Positions 1 through 6,677 of a stretch of DNA of 7,063 nt are shown one piece after another. The stretch is taken from the NCBI GenBank assembly GCA_029548025.1, contig JAKPOE010000158.1, positions 1 through 7,063 of the forward strand, in the 5' to 3' direction. Below the pieces are notes generated by a model, which was not told where the DNA came from, ran no database searches, and saw only the letters and a program-made list of their open reading frames with translations. Source of the DNA: Spirochaetota bacterium. Its GTDB lineage: Bacteria > Spirochaetota > UBA4802 > UB4802. Made by a program: the position numbers and the translations under genes. Positions within the stretch are counted from its first letter, which is position 1. Each line of letters begins with the position of its first letter.

Positions 1-1860
1 CCATGATTTTCCGGGGAATCGAAAGCCAATGGATTGTGCTGTAAGTATCATTTCTATGGGTTGTTTTGCGGCTATCATTCCCTTGACGAATATAAAAATT
101 GCGGGAAGGAAAAAGAGGCTGATAGCGCCAAAGAGAAAAAAGGCAAAGTCATAGGCGGGGGGCTTTGCCTGAATGTAGGGGACCCAAAAACCGGCCAATC
201 CAATCCCCAGATATAATACAACCAGAAGGCAGCTTCCCCCGATGCTGAAAATCCGTGCCTTTCTGGTCAACGCTAAATGATAGGGGAATGAAGGAGCATC
301 GAATTTCCTGGTGATATCAGGAACGCTGGGTTTTCTGGTGATCTGTTGCATAAGTGCTCCGTAGAGTTCGGGAAATTTTTCTATTGAACGCGGAATACTC
401 AGTTTCGTATGAGTTCCTTTGATAATCATGTTAAAAGGCAACCACAAACTTGATTCCTTGACGTCGGTGATTTCGTGATAGGGCAATCGTTTCTCACCCC
501 ATAGGCGTCGCAAAATAATAGCATCTCCTGTCAAAACGATGAATCCATCGTAGTGCACAAGTATGTACAAACAGATAATAATCAATGGTGAAAACAGAAG
601 TGGAATGCCGATTCCCGCTGCTGGCGCAACGCCGGTTTCTTCAGGATGGAGAGAAGCTATGAACAGAAATACGTCCACCATTATTTTCAACAACAACACG
701 AAAATACATCCCGCTCTGCCACCTGCCGGAATCGCATAGACCCTTCCTGAAGTGTTTAGATTTAGTTTTAGCTGTTCTTCCCGTTTGCCAATCCATCTGT
801 TAAGACCAAAGGTTATCAAAATGATGGCGACAAAGACAACCAGAAACAACAGTAAACCACCATCTCCCTGTGGGGGGAGTTTTTCATCTGGTTTATAGCT
901 GATTTTTAACCCCCTGGATTGCGCCTGCTCCATGAACCTATCGGGCAACTCTCCCAATGGATTACGGTTAAGACTCAAAGTCTGTAGTTGGGTAAGTCGC
1001 TCCAGCTCAGGAGGCAGTTTTGTCAGTTGATTATCGTCAAGAAACAAAGTGGTAAGGTTCGAGAGCTGCCCAATTTCACGGGGCAGCACAGTCAATTGAT
1101 TGCGATAGAGAGCAAGGTGTTGAAGGCTGGAAAGTTGGCCAATTTCGGATGGCAGGGTGGATAGCTGGTTGTCACTTAGTGCCAGAGATTCTAACTTGTG
1201 GAGATTGCCAATTTCTGGTGGGAGATTGGTGATATGGTTATTACGCAGCCAGAGAATTTTAAGGTTAGTGAGATTGCCAATTTCTGGCGGCAGTTCAGTC
1301 AGTTGATTGTTATCCAGATTAAGAAATGTGAGGTTGACCAGCCTACCAATTTCTGGCGGCAGTTCGGTCAGTTGATTGTCTTCCAGATTAAGGAATGTAA
1401 GGTTGACCAGCCTACCAATTTCCGGCGGCAGTTCGGTTAAACGGTTGTTTTCCAGATTGAGAAATGTTAGTGTCGAAAGCTCCATGATTTTTGGATCGAG
1501 AGCGGTCAATTTTCTTCCCGACAGATCCAGAGTGGTCGTTTCTTTATTCGCAACCTGTGCGATTCGACCCTTCATGCTAATATGTTCATCGCTTGTGAAG
1601 TAATCGATGAACAACCACCCGCTGGTGAGAATGTAGATGATTCCCGACACTACAGCCATTATCCGGACAAGACCCGGGTATCTTAGTCCACCTGATTTCT
1701 TAAGCCCTAAATAGATAGTGAGGCTGCCTATAATAAGGAACAGAATGGCTCCGCCTATTGTGAAGCGACTCTTATTGGAAAACAGCAGTCCGCCCAGGAG
1801 TAGCCAGAACAGTGTGTTGACGACGATAAATTTCCAATCGGATGTGTCTTTTTTTGCCAT
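1..1860 (-). CDS. Leucine-rich-repeat multi-pass membrane protein with PH-like domain (partial, 3' end beyond window)
   Basis: Reading the minus strand from ATG at 1860 gives 620 codons without a stop to base 1, so the C-terminus is missing. Hydrophobic helices lie near residues 11-27, 33-53 and 64-86. Nine 23-residue leucine-rich repeats of the LxxLxLxxNxLTxLPPEIGxL type follow (108-314), then helices near 335-353, 383-403 and 417-435. A stretch at about 436-510 (DGFIVLTGDAIILRR, then YHEITDVKES) resembles bacterial PH-like domains, followed by two more helices (538-560, 572-593). A second dGxxl-like stretch (IEMILTAQSIGFRFPGKSW) begins at the edge, suggesting a repeated helix-pair plus PH-like unit. 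LRRs usually bind proteins, so a membrane-anchored recognition or scaffold role is inferred; no enzyme motif is seen. There is no close Shine-Dalgarno sequence; GTG at 1866 is the only other in-frame start before a stop at 1876-1878. G+C looks higher than in the genes to the right. The LRR and membrane calls are firm; function is unknown. Confidence 0.88.
   Translation of the reverse strand, partial: MAKKDTSDWKFIVVNTLFWLLLGGLLFSNKSRFTIGGAILFLIIGSLTIYLGLKKSGGLRYPGLVRIMAVVSGIIYILTSGWLFIDYFTSDEHISMKGRIAQVANKETTTLDLSGRKLTALDPKIMELSTLTFLNLENNRLTELPPEIGRLVNLTFLNLEDNQLTELPPEIGRLVNLTFLNLDNNQLTELPPEIGNLTNLKILWLRNNHITNLPPEIGNLHKLESLALSDNQLSTLPSEIGQLSSLQHLALYRNQLTVLPREIGQLSNLTTLFLDDNQLTKLPPELERLTQLQTLSLNRNPLGELPDRFMEQAQSRGLKISYKPDEKLPPQGDGGLLLFLVVFVAIILITFGLNRWIGKREEQLKLNLNTSGRVYAIPAGGRAGCIFVLLLKIMVDVFLFIASLHPEETGVAPAAGIGIPLLFSPLIIICLYILVHYDGFIVLTGDAIILRRLWGEKRLPYHEITDVKESSLWLPFNMIIKGTHTKLSIPRSIEKFPELYGALMQQITRKPSVPDITRKFDAPSFPYHLALTRKARIFSIGGSCLLVVLYLGIGLAGFWVPYIQAKPPAYDFAFFLFGAISLFFLPAIFIFVKGMIAAKQPIEMILTAQSIGFRFPGKSW
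919..1539 (-). repeat. Nine tandem 69-bp units encoding leucine-rich repeats
   Basis: Each 69-bp unit encodes one 23-residue LRR of the membrane protein at 1-1860. The three units at 1402-1470, 1333-1401 and 1264-1332 are very similar at the DNA level: by hand count 59 of 69 bases match between the first pair and 58 of 69 between the second pair. Units further toward 919 keep the LPxEIGxL core but differ more. The first unit (1471-1539) is a degenerate cap with LDPKIMEL in place of LPPEIGxL, and the last has LPDRFMEQ. This pattern suggests growth of the array by tandem duplication in its first half. Confidence 0.9.
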
Positions 1861-1896
1861 AAGCACAATATAGAATTAATTTTTAATATCCCCTAA

Positions 1897-2088
1897 GGAT
1901 TTATACACACTTGCTTTGTAATCGGCAACCATTTTATTGACATCAACATAAATGATAATAGACCAGACATCTGGAAAGTCAAACAAAATCTCCAATTTTT
2001 TCAAAAAAAAGTTTACCTGAGCGGTTATCTGAAAAAATGGGGCACATATGACTATATCAGCAGTAACTATCGCAAACTAAATACATGA
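1897..2088 (+). pseudogene. Start-less C-terminal gene fragment, unrecognised
   Basis: The plus frame is open for 63 codons from just after a stop at 1894-1896 to TGA at 2086-2088. It contains no ATG, GTG or TTG start and no ribosome site. The translation looks like real protein toward its end, with aromatic and lysine-rich segments such as KVKQNLQFFQKKVYLSGYLK and WGTYDYISSNYRKLNT. I do not recognise the family. The fragment points away from the LRR gene, whose start lies only 36 bp to the left, so the missing N-terminal part would have to lie where the LRR gene now sits. It may be a remnant truncated by insertion or deletion, or by an assembly join. A chance open frame of this length in AT-rich DNA is also possible. 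Confidence 0.4.
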
Positions 2089-2140
2089 TTTTTTACAAAA
2101 ATTTTATTGTATATTTATCCCTTTTTTCCAGATCATGAAA

Positions 2141-2169
2141 TTGATGTTTATTCAGATAATGGTTATGAA
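2141..2169 (+). promoter_or_regulatory. Candidate sigma70-type promoter for the glycosyltransferase
   Basis: TTGATG at 2141-2146 and TATGAA at 2164-2169 are separated by 17 bp, the usual spacing, and lie about 50 bp before the ATG at 2217. Each box matches the consensus at four of six positions. In DNA this AT-rich such matches are common, so this is only a candidate. Confidence 0.22.
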
Positions 2170-2201
2170 TAATGAAATAATGATTGTACAATCTTTTGCA
2201 T

Positions 2202-2206
2202 AAGGA
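2202..2206 (+). promoter_or_regulatory. Ribosome binding site deciding the glycosyltransferase start
   Basis: AAGGA lies 10 nt before the ATG at 2217. It supports that start over the in-frame TTG at 2184, which would place this ribosome site inside the coding region. Confidence 0.6.
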
Positions 2207-2216
2207 AAAAATAAGC

Positions 2217-3929
2217 ATGAAAAAAATTACTGCACATGCCAGTATCACATGGTTCTCGTCTTTTTTTAACAAAGAAAACATCATACTTTTGCTGATACTC
2301 TTCTTTGGGCTTTTATTCAGGTTTCTTACCATCACCAACATTGAAACAGGCGGCGACGCCGCAAGCTACTGGTTTGCTGCCAAACGGCTTTACTATGGAC
2401 TGCCATATATTCTTAATCACCATACTGTGCGCTTTGGCATGATACTGCCGGTAACGTTAAGTCAGTGCATTTTTGGCACTCACCCCATTGTGTATTATAT
2501 TATGCCACTCTTGTTTTATATTCTTCAGATAGTTTTTTTATATAAAATTGCAGTACGAGCATGTGGAATCAATATAGCATTTCTTAGTTCCATACTGCTG
2601 ATATTGTATCCCAAGATGTTCAGCCATGCAGTGCAACTTAAACCGGATGGATTTTTAGCAGCATACATCCTGATAAGCGCATGGTTCATTGTTAAGTTTC
2701 ATGATTCCAGCAAACACCAATACTGGTATCTTCTGGTATCTGCGTTTTTCATGTTTATGGCATACCTCACCAAAGAAACAGCATTATTCTTTATTCCAGG
2801 TTTTGCCATCTGTATATGGATGATGAAAAGGAAAATTAATCATGTGCTATTTTTTGGTTTTGTGCTGTTTGTTCTTTTTTTATGCGAAACCGCCCTTTAC
2901 TATTATTTAGCAGGGATGCCATTAGGCAGAGCACAAATTGTAGCTGGTTCGCATTTAAGCAGTGGCAACCTCATGGCACTACCCTCCGTGTGGAGCTTAT
3001 TGTCACGATATGCTCAACTCAATGTATTTGAAAAGTTATATTTTTATGCATACATACTAAGCACATGCTATCTCATCATTCGTATGAAAAAATTAAAACC
3101 GGATGTTACCATTCAGTCGCTCATCATTATACCGCTTGTATTCTTTATTCTGTTAACATTTGCAGTAAAGAGCATCGTGCCGGTGGTCCCTGCAATGTCG
3201 TTTAATCCACGACATCTTGTTCCCGCTGCACCATTCATGTGTTTTATACTGGCGTATGCGATAGTTACTGTTAAAAATTCTTTGCGCATGTCATCCACTA
3301 CCAGCCATCATATATCACCTGCCGCGCAATCGTCGGTTGCAATGTATGCATGGATTACAGTAGTATTGTCTGTAGTGAGCACAATTGCAACCATTATCGT
3401 TTTGCCGCACTTCCCTCAGGCAGCCCGTTCAAACTTTTTGCGTGAGCATCCGTTTGTTGAAACATTCCGTTATTACCAATTGCTAAACGATGCGTATGCA
3501 CACGGAATACCCATCATTCAGGAAAAGGTTGTTGCCGACAGATGGAAAAAACCGGTAGAGGCAGTTATGTTTTTTCTGAACCAGGGATATTCATTGCAGG
3601 AAGCATGCCAGAAAGCAAAGGTTACTGAAAAGGATTATCTCTACTGTTATAAAAGAGTACAGCAGGGCGATTATAAAACTTTTAAAATTTTCACTCACAT
3701 TTTCTGGGATGCAAATTTCAAATTGGGCAGTGATATCACATTTCCAAAAATGGAAGAAGCTTCCATTAAAGCAAAGTCTATTGGTTTTATTGTCAATGAA
3801 GAATGTAAAAAAAACATTAATTACACATCACAATTTTTTAATAATGAAGAAAATGTTGTAGTGGTAATGCAGGAAAAGCCTTTACGTGTTAAGAAGATGA
3901 AACTAAAAGATTTTTTAACAACAGAATAA
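2217..3929 (+). CDS. GT39/PMT-family membrane glycosyltransferase
   Basis: The protein has 570 residues and about eleven hydrophobic helices in the first 400, then a soluble tail of about 170 residues. The family (PMT, ArnT and related enzymes) moves sugars from polyprenyl-phosphate carriers to proteins or lipids on the outer face of the inner membrane. Family traits visible are: the first helix at about 22-38 followed by an external loop with the acidic motif GGDAASYW (D47, the expected catalytic position), RFGMILP further along that loop, LKPDGFLAAY near the fourth helix, TKETALFF, and RHLVPAAPF before a late helix. The usual DE pair after helix 1 appears as DA here. The soluble tail (about 400-570) carries a cysteine-containing stretch and is probably periplasmic; I do not recognise its fold. 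The start is ATG 2217 because of the AAGGA before it. The acceptor is unknown, and neighbouring genes do not form an obvious LPS or O-antigen cluster. Confidence 0.85.
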   Translation: MKKITAHASITWFSSFFNKENIILLLILFFGLLFRFLTITNIETGGDAASYWFAAKRLYYGLPYILNHHTVRFGMILPVTLSQCIFGTHPIVYYIMPLLFYILQIVFLYKIAVRACGINIAFLSSILLILYPKMFSHAVQLKPDGFLAAYILISAWFIVKFHDSSKHQYWYLLVSAFFMFMAYLTKETALFFIPGFAICIWMMKRKINHVLFFGFVLFVLFLCETALYYYLAGMPLGRAQIVAGSHLSSGNLMALPSVWSLLSRYAQLNVFEKLYFYAYILSTCYLIIRMKKLKPDVTIQSLIIIPLVFFILLTFAVKSIVPVVPAMSFNPRHLVPAAPFMCFILAYAIVTVKNSLRMSSTTSHHISPAAQSSVAMYAWITVVLSVVSTIATIIVLPHFPQAARSNFLREHPFVETFRYYQLLNDAYAHGIPIIQEKVVADRWKKPVEAVMFFLNQGYSLQEACQKAKVTEKDYLYCYKRVQQGDYKTFKIFTHIFWDANFKLGSDITFPKMEEASIKAKSIGFIVNEECKKNINYTSQFFNNEENVVVVMQEKPLRVKKMKLKDFLTTE

Positions 3930-3941
3930 TGTAAAAAATAT

Positions 3942-3970
3942 TTGCATTTTCACAATAACTATCGTACCAT
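3942..3970 (+). promoter_or_regulatory. Candidate promoter for the zinc-ribbon gene
   Basis: TTGCAT at 3942-3947 and TACCAT at 3965-3970 are spaced by exactly 17 bp and sit just before the ribosome site at 3991. The matches to consensus are partial, and the gene could equally be read through from the glycosyltransferase, since no terminator was seen between them. Confidence 0.22.
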
Positions 3971-3990
3971 TGAAATTGAAAAAAATTGTT

Positions 3991-3995
3991 AAGGA
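3991..3995 (+). promoter_or_regulatory. Ribosome binding site for the zinc-ribbon gene
   Basis: AAGGA stands 8 nt before ATG 4004 and selects that start over an in-frame TTG at 3986, which lies upstream of the site. Confidence 0.6.
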
Positions 3996-4003
3996 TATAT
4001 GCT

Positions 4004-4315
4004 ATGGACTTATTACGGATATGGCAGGAAGCCGATATGAAGGACATTCAACAGCACCTGTTAATGGCTGATGACCTTTTTGGATTTTGCCCCGGTTGTA
4101 AAACACCAGGGCTTAAACTGCAGGATTTGCATACATGCCCAACATGTAATAGAGAATTTAAATATGTAACATCAAAGGATGCCCGTGGTGGCAAAAGCGC
4201 TGAGGTTGTTATGCGCCTTAAAAAGAAATTACCACACCTTATCTTTGTGGATTATGATGATTATGAAAGGCTATCCAGCAAAAATAAAGCTGCTGACCTT
4301 TTCAAGAATATGTAA
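4004..4315 (+). CDS. Small zinc-ribbon protein, function unknown
   Basis: The protein has 103 residues and no signal peptide or membrane helix, so it is probably cytosolic. Residues 29-48 hold two CPxC knuckles, CPGC (C29, C32) and CPTC (C45, C48), twelve residues apart, the layout of a zinc ribbon. Before it is a short amphipathic helix (MKDIQQHLLMADDLFGF). After it comes a basic stretch (ARGGKSAEVVMRLKKKLPH), then LIFVDYDDYERLSS and a helical tail. The acidic-aromatic DYDDYE segment after a hydrophobic strand is distinctive, but I cannot assign it to a family. Zinc ribbons of this size often contact nucleic acids or act as regulators or adaptors; that is inference only. The gene lies between a glycosyltransferase and an outer-membrane barrel operon with gaps of 74 and 89 nt, so a functional link is not shown. 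The start is set by AAGGA at 3991. Confidence 0.8.
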   Translation: MDLLRIWQEADMKDIQQHLLMADDLFGFCPGCKTPGLKLQDLHTCPTCNREFKYVTSKDARGGKSAEVVMRLKKKLPHLIFVDYDDYERLSSKNKAADLFKNM

Positions 4316-4342
4316 CCGTGTAAACCCTTAATAATTATAGTA

Positions 4343-4372
4343 TTGACTTTTTTACTTTTGATTTTCTCAATT
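4343..4372 (+). promoter_or_regulatory. Candidate promoter of the barrel operon
   Basis: TTGACT at 4343-4348 matches five of six positions of a -35 box. The best -10 at suitable distance is TCAATT at 4367-4372 (18-bp spacer), which is weak. It is the only good -35-like box in the 89-nt gap before the first barrel gene. Confidence 0.25.
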
Positions 4373-4404
4373 ATCGTCGATGTAATCTATTAAGAAGGTT
4401 CCTA

Positions 4405-5061
4405 ATGGTTAAAAAAGCTATTATCCTTACAACCCTGGTAATAGTACTCCATACAGGTATTGTTACCGGTTATGCACAACGTTATGCCGGCATAGGTATT
4501 CATGTTGGTGCACAACATGACGTTGGTGATATAACCACCTTTTATCCTGATGCAAAGACCGACCCTCAAAACAGTATTCTTTTTGGAATTGCAGTAAGGC
4601 TGTCAATACCTTACTTTTTTATCCGCACCGGTGCGGATACATCATTTACCCTCAATAAAGGTAAGGTTCTTGAAGATGAGGCTACCGTTGGCGTTAAATC
4701 CTATAATGTAAAATATGCTATGATTCCGTTGTATGCGGGCTTGCAATTCCCACTGCTTGATAAAGGTGTATTTTATTTAGGGGGTGGCATTTCGTATTTT
4801 TACGGCACCGGCAACGTAAGGCTTTCTGATGGTTCATCTAAAGATATCGATGCAACCTGTCTTGGTACTGGATTTTTAGCTGGTATACAGCTCCATATAA
4901 CAAGCTCCACCTCACTGTACATGGAATGGATGTATATAGACGCTCAATCAGATCCAGTAATAACAACAACAGGAACATTGAACCCAAACGGCTATGAAGA
5001 TCTTTTTATCAATTATGGCGGTCACAGAATCATGTTAGGTGTAATGTACTATGTATTATAA
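4405..5061 (+). CDS. Outer-membrane beta-barrel protein 1 of a paralogous triplet
   Basis: The protein has 218 residues and starts with a signal peptide: basic n-region (VKK), hydrophobic core, and likely cleavage after A24 (TGYA then QR). The mature part is rich in alternating polar and hydrophobic strands with many Gly, Tyr and Phe residues, as in small OmpA-like or outer-membrane-insertion barrels of about eight strands. The segment from about 106 (IPLYAGLQFPLLDK) to YLGGGISYFYGTG recurs in both downstream genes, as does the terminal strand (GGHRIMLGVMYYVL). It would sit in the outer membrane; a ligand, adhesin or structural role cannot be read from the sequence. AAGAAGG ends 6 nt before the ATG. 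The stop overlaps the next start by 11 nt, so it is the first gene of an operon of three. The last residue is Leu rather than the usual terminal aromatic, with YY just inside. Confidence 0.8.
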   Translation: MVKKAIILTTLVIVLHTGIVTGYAQRYAGIGIHVGAQHDVGDITTFYPDAKTDPQNSILFGIAVRLSIPYFFIRTGADTSFTLNKGKVLEDEATVGVKSYNVKYAMIPLYAGLQFPLLDKGVFYLGGGISYFYGTGNVRLSDGSSKDIDATCLGTGFLAGIQLHITSSTSLYMEWMYIDAQSDPVITTTGTLNPNGYEDLFINYGGHRIMLGVMYYVL

Positions 5062-5803
5062 ATTACGGAAAATACTTTTTATGGCGGCGATAGCTCTCGC
5101 ACCCATTGCTGTATATGCTTCGCCATTTAACCAGGCTATTAGCTTTTATGCCGGTTATATCCCGTCATTAGGCGATAACCTTTATTCATATGAACAGGAA
5201 AATACCTTCGGCTCCACCAATGGAGTAGACGGAATAAACAAATCTCTTTCAGGATTTAATACATCGCAAATACACAGGCTCATAGGAGCAACTGCCGGGA
5301 TTAATCTTAAGATTGTAATGTATGACTTTTTTGCACTGCGTATTGGTGCCAACTATTTTAAAAACGTATGGGGCGGGAAGGGCAAAACAGTATATGATGA
5401 TGGCGGTACCACCCGATTACTGGAATGCACCTACCGATATGATGGCTTTGATATACCGGTAACTTTTGGCATTGTTATACCGTTTTACAAGGACATGAAG
5501 ATAACATTTTCATGCGGCATTGCGTATGCATGGGGCAGATACCGAAATAAGTTTGAATCCGATGCACCTTTGCTCTACAGAGGCGAATTTAAAGGGCATG
5601 ATTATCCACTGGTATTAAATGTTGAAGGCGAATATTTCATGGATGAAAAGGTGGCACTTGCAACATCGTTATCATATTATCGTGGTACAACAACCGTTAT
5701 TAAGGATTCAAAACAAGGTGATGGCAATACAGATTATGCACCATTGGATTTCACAGGCTATCGATTTCTTTTAGGGATATCGTATTACTTTAAACCAATT
5801 TAG
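5051..5803 (+). CDS. Outer-membrane beta-barrel protein 2 of a paralogous triplet
   Basis: The protein has 250 residues. The signal peptide has the n-region YYKLRK and likely cleavage after A23 (VYA then SP). The mature chain looks like a barrel and shares three anchor points with its neighbours: an AGINLK ... FFALRIGANYF hairpin, IPVTFGIVIPFYKD followed by SCGIAYAWG near residues 133-160, and the final strand GYRFLLGISYYF. It is the longest of the three, mainly from an added Ser/Gly/Asn-rich loop after the first strand (SYEQENTFGSTNGVDGIN) that would face outside and could be a binding or variable region. ATG 5051 was chosen over ATG 5081 because only the former supplies a basic n-region; TTAGGTG about 9 nt upstream is a weak ribosome site. 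The start lies inside the end of barrel gene 1, which suggests coupled translation. Substrate or partner is unknown. Confidence 0.78.
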   Translation: MYYKLRKILFMAAIALAPIAVYASPFNQAISFYAGYIPSLGDNLYSYEQENTFGSTNGVDGINKSLSGFNTSQIHRLIGATAGINLKIVMYDFFALRIGANYFKNVWGGKGKTVYDDGGTTRLLECTYRYDGFDIPVTFGIVIPFYKDMKITFSCGIAYAWGRYRNKFESDAPLLYRGEFKGHDYPLVLNVEGEYFMDEKVALATSLSYYRGTTTVIKDSKQGDGNTDYAPLDFTGYRFLLGISYYFKPI

Positions 5804-5805
5804 CT

Positions 5806-6495
5806 ATGAACATTATGAAAACAGTACACCACACTATTATAATAACTATCGCCCTGCTATTATTTATATTTATAGAACATGAACACGCATTTGCCATTGG
5901 CGAGTTTTCCATAGGCCTTAATGCTGGCCTTACCCAGGATCCCAACCATTTAGAACCAGCTATTACCCAATGGAATACTCAAGCCAAAACAACTGCATCA
6001 GATGTTGACCAGATAAGCATCCCCTATTCCTTTGTATGGGGGATTAATGTACGCTACCAGTTTAACTATTTTCTTTTCAGGATTGGCGCACATTTTACAA
6101 GCCCCTACAGCGTGAGAGGTGAAGCGGATAGCACCAGAATAAAAATATCAACCTACCAGTTTGGATTGCCTGCAACCGTTGGTCTTATTATGCCGTTAAA
6201 GCAGCGTGCGTATTTCTTCCTGGGGGCAGGGCTTACCTATAACTATGCCTATCTTGAAATTAAACAAACCAATCCCGACTTCAAAGTTCGTTATGCAGAT
6301 TCAATCCCTGGTTTTCATTACATCATGGGAGCCGAAGCACCGCTTACATCAAAAATTACCCTTTCAGTCGAATGGATGCATCAGGAAGGACGTTCCATCC
6401 CTATTAAAGATGAAGTTTCAGGCACAGATAAGCGGACCATCTCGGTAAAGGGCGATTTTTTGCTTTTTGGTGTTAACTACTATATTGGCATGTAA
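5806..6495 (+). CDS. Outer-membrane beta-barrel protein 3 of a paralogous triplet
   Basis: The protein has 229 residues. Its signal peptide has a long hydrophobic core and probable cleavage after A30 (AFA then IG). The barrel pattern matches barrels 1 and 2: WGINVRYQFNYFLFRIGAHF, then FGLPATVGLIMPLKQRAYFF with LGAGLTYNY from about residue 119, LSVEWMHQEGRSIP near the end, and the terminal strand DFLLFGVNYYIGM. The VEWM strand is especially close to MEWM in barrel 1, so barrels 1 and 3 may be nearer relatives. The ATG lies 2 nt after the stop of barrel 2 with no clear Shine-Dalgarno sequence, so expression probably depends on translational coupling. ATG at 5815 is an alternative start and would give the same mature protein. 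Function beyond outer-membrane placement is not visible. Confidence 0.78.
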   Translation: MNIMKTVHHTIIITIALLLFIFIEHEHAFAIGEFSIGLNAGLTQDPNHLEPAITQWNTQAKTTASDVDQISIPYSFVWGINVRYQFNYFLFRIGAHFTSPYSVRGEADSTRIKISTYQFGLPATVGLIMPLKQRAYFFLGAGLTYNYAYLEIKQTNPDFKVRYADSIPGFHYIMGAEAPLTSKITLSVEWMHQEGRSIPIKDEVSGTDKRTISVKGDFLLFGVNYYIGM

Positions 6496-6615
6496 CTATA
6501 ATACTTGCTTACATAAATGGAGATAAACATTATCATCGTCAACGTTATAGCTTTACACCCGATTCAGCATCGCATAATTACAATAACATATTTATGCTAT
6601 TGAGTAAACGTCCTT

Positions 6616-6624
6616 TGATATAGT
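6616..6624 (+). promoter_or_regulatory. Candidate extended -10 promoter for the prepilin peptidase
   Basis: TGA followed by TATAGT matches an extended -10 element with five of six -10 positions, about 54 nt before the ATG at 6678. No good -35 box stands at 17 bp, which extended -10 promoters can do without. Confidence 0.28.
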
Positions 6625-6637
6625 ATCGTTACCAATA

Positions 6638-6670
6638 GATTAACATAACTTTTATCCACATGGATTAACA
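6638..6670 (+). repeat. Short direct repeat GATTAACA, 25-bp period
   Basis: GATTAACA occurs at 6638-6645 and again at 6663-6670, just before the prepilin peptidase start. Two copies about two and a half helical turns apart could be a regulator site; chance in AT-rich DNA is a strong alternative. Confidence 0.25.
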
Positions 6671-6677
6671 ATTACGT

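Larger units (their letters stand above)
1861..2216. other. AT-rich divergent intergenic region
   Basis: This gap separates the minus-strand LRR gene from the plus-strand glycosyltransferase. It holds the start-less reading frame at 1897-2088, then about 130 bp of very AT-rich DNA that must carry the glycosyltransferase promoter. No hairpin plus T-run convincing as a terminator, no tRNA-like fold and no long inverted repeat were seen. Confidence 0.6.

Noticed and set aside
136..141. Possible frameshift at an A-run in the LRR membrane protein
   Set aside because: A first reading suggested seven bases, but the run is six. The frame stays open and runs through the last helix into the PH-like segment.
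34..216. Plus-strand open frame of about 60 codons at the left edge
   Set aside because: It lies fully antisense to the continuous minus-strand membrane protein gene and has unnatural composition.
1198..1603. Two plus-strand open frames with repeated NFWRQFGQL-like text
   Set aside because: They are shadows of the LRR repeats read on the wrong strand; the repetition is inherited from the 69-bp units.
1901..1909. TTATACACA, perfect DnaA-box match (another at 6652-6660), considered as a replication origin
   Set aside because: There are only two matches almost 5 kb apart, with no box cluster, no DNA-unwinding repeats and no dnaA or dnaN gene nearby.
2093..2341. Minus-strand open frame of about 82 codons
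   Set aside because: It overlaps the start of the glycosyltransferase and its promoter region, and has no ribosome site or recognisable content.
3113..3298. Minus-strand open frame inside the glycosyltransferase
   Set aside because: It is antisense to a well-supported membrane protein segment.
3930..4404. Search for terminators after the glycosyltransferase and zinc-ribbon genes
   Set aside because: T-runs and A-runs are present, but no stable GC-rich hairpin precedes them.
6206..6448. Alternate-frame plus-strand open frame inside barrel 3
   Set aside because: The barrel frame has a signal peptide and shared motifs; this frame has neither.
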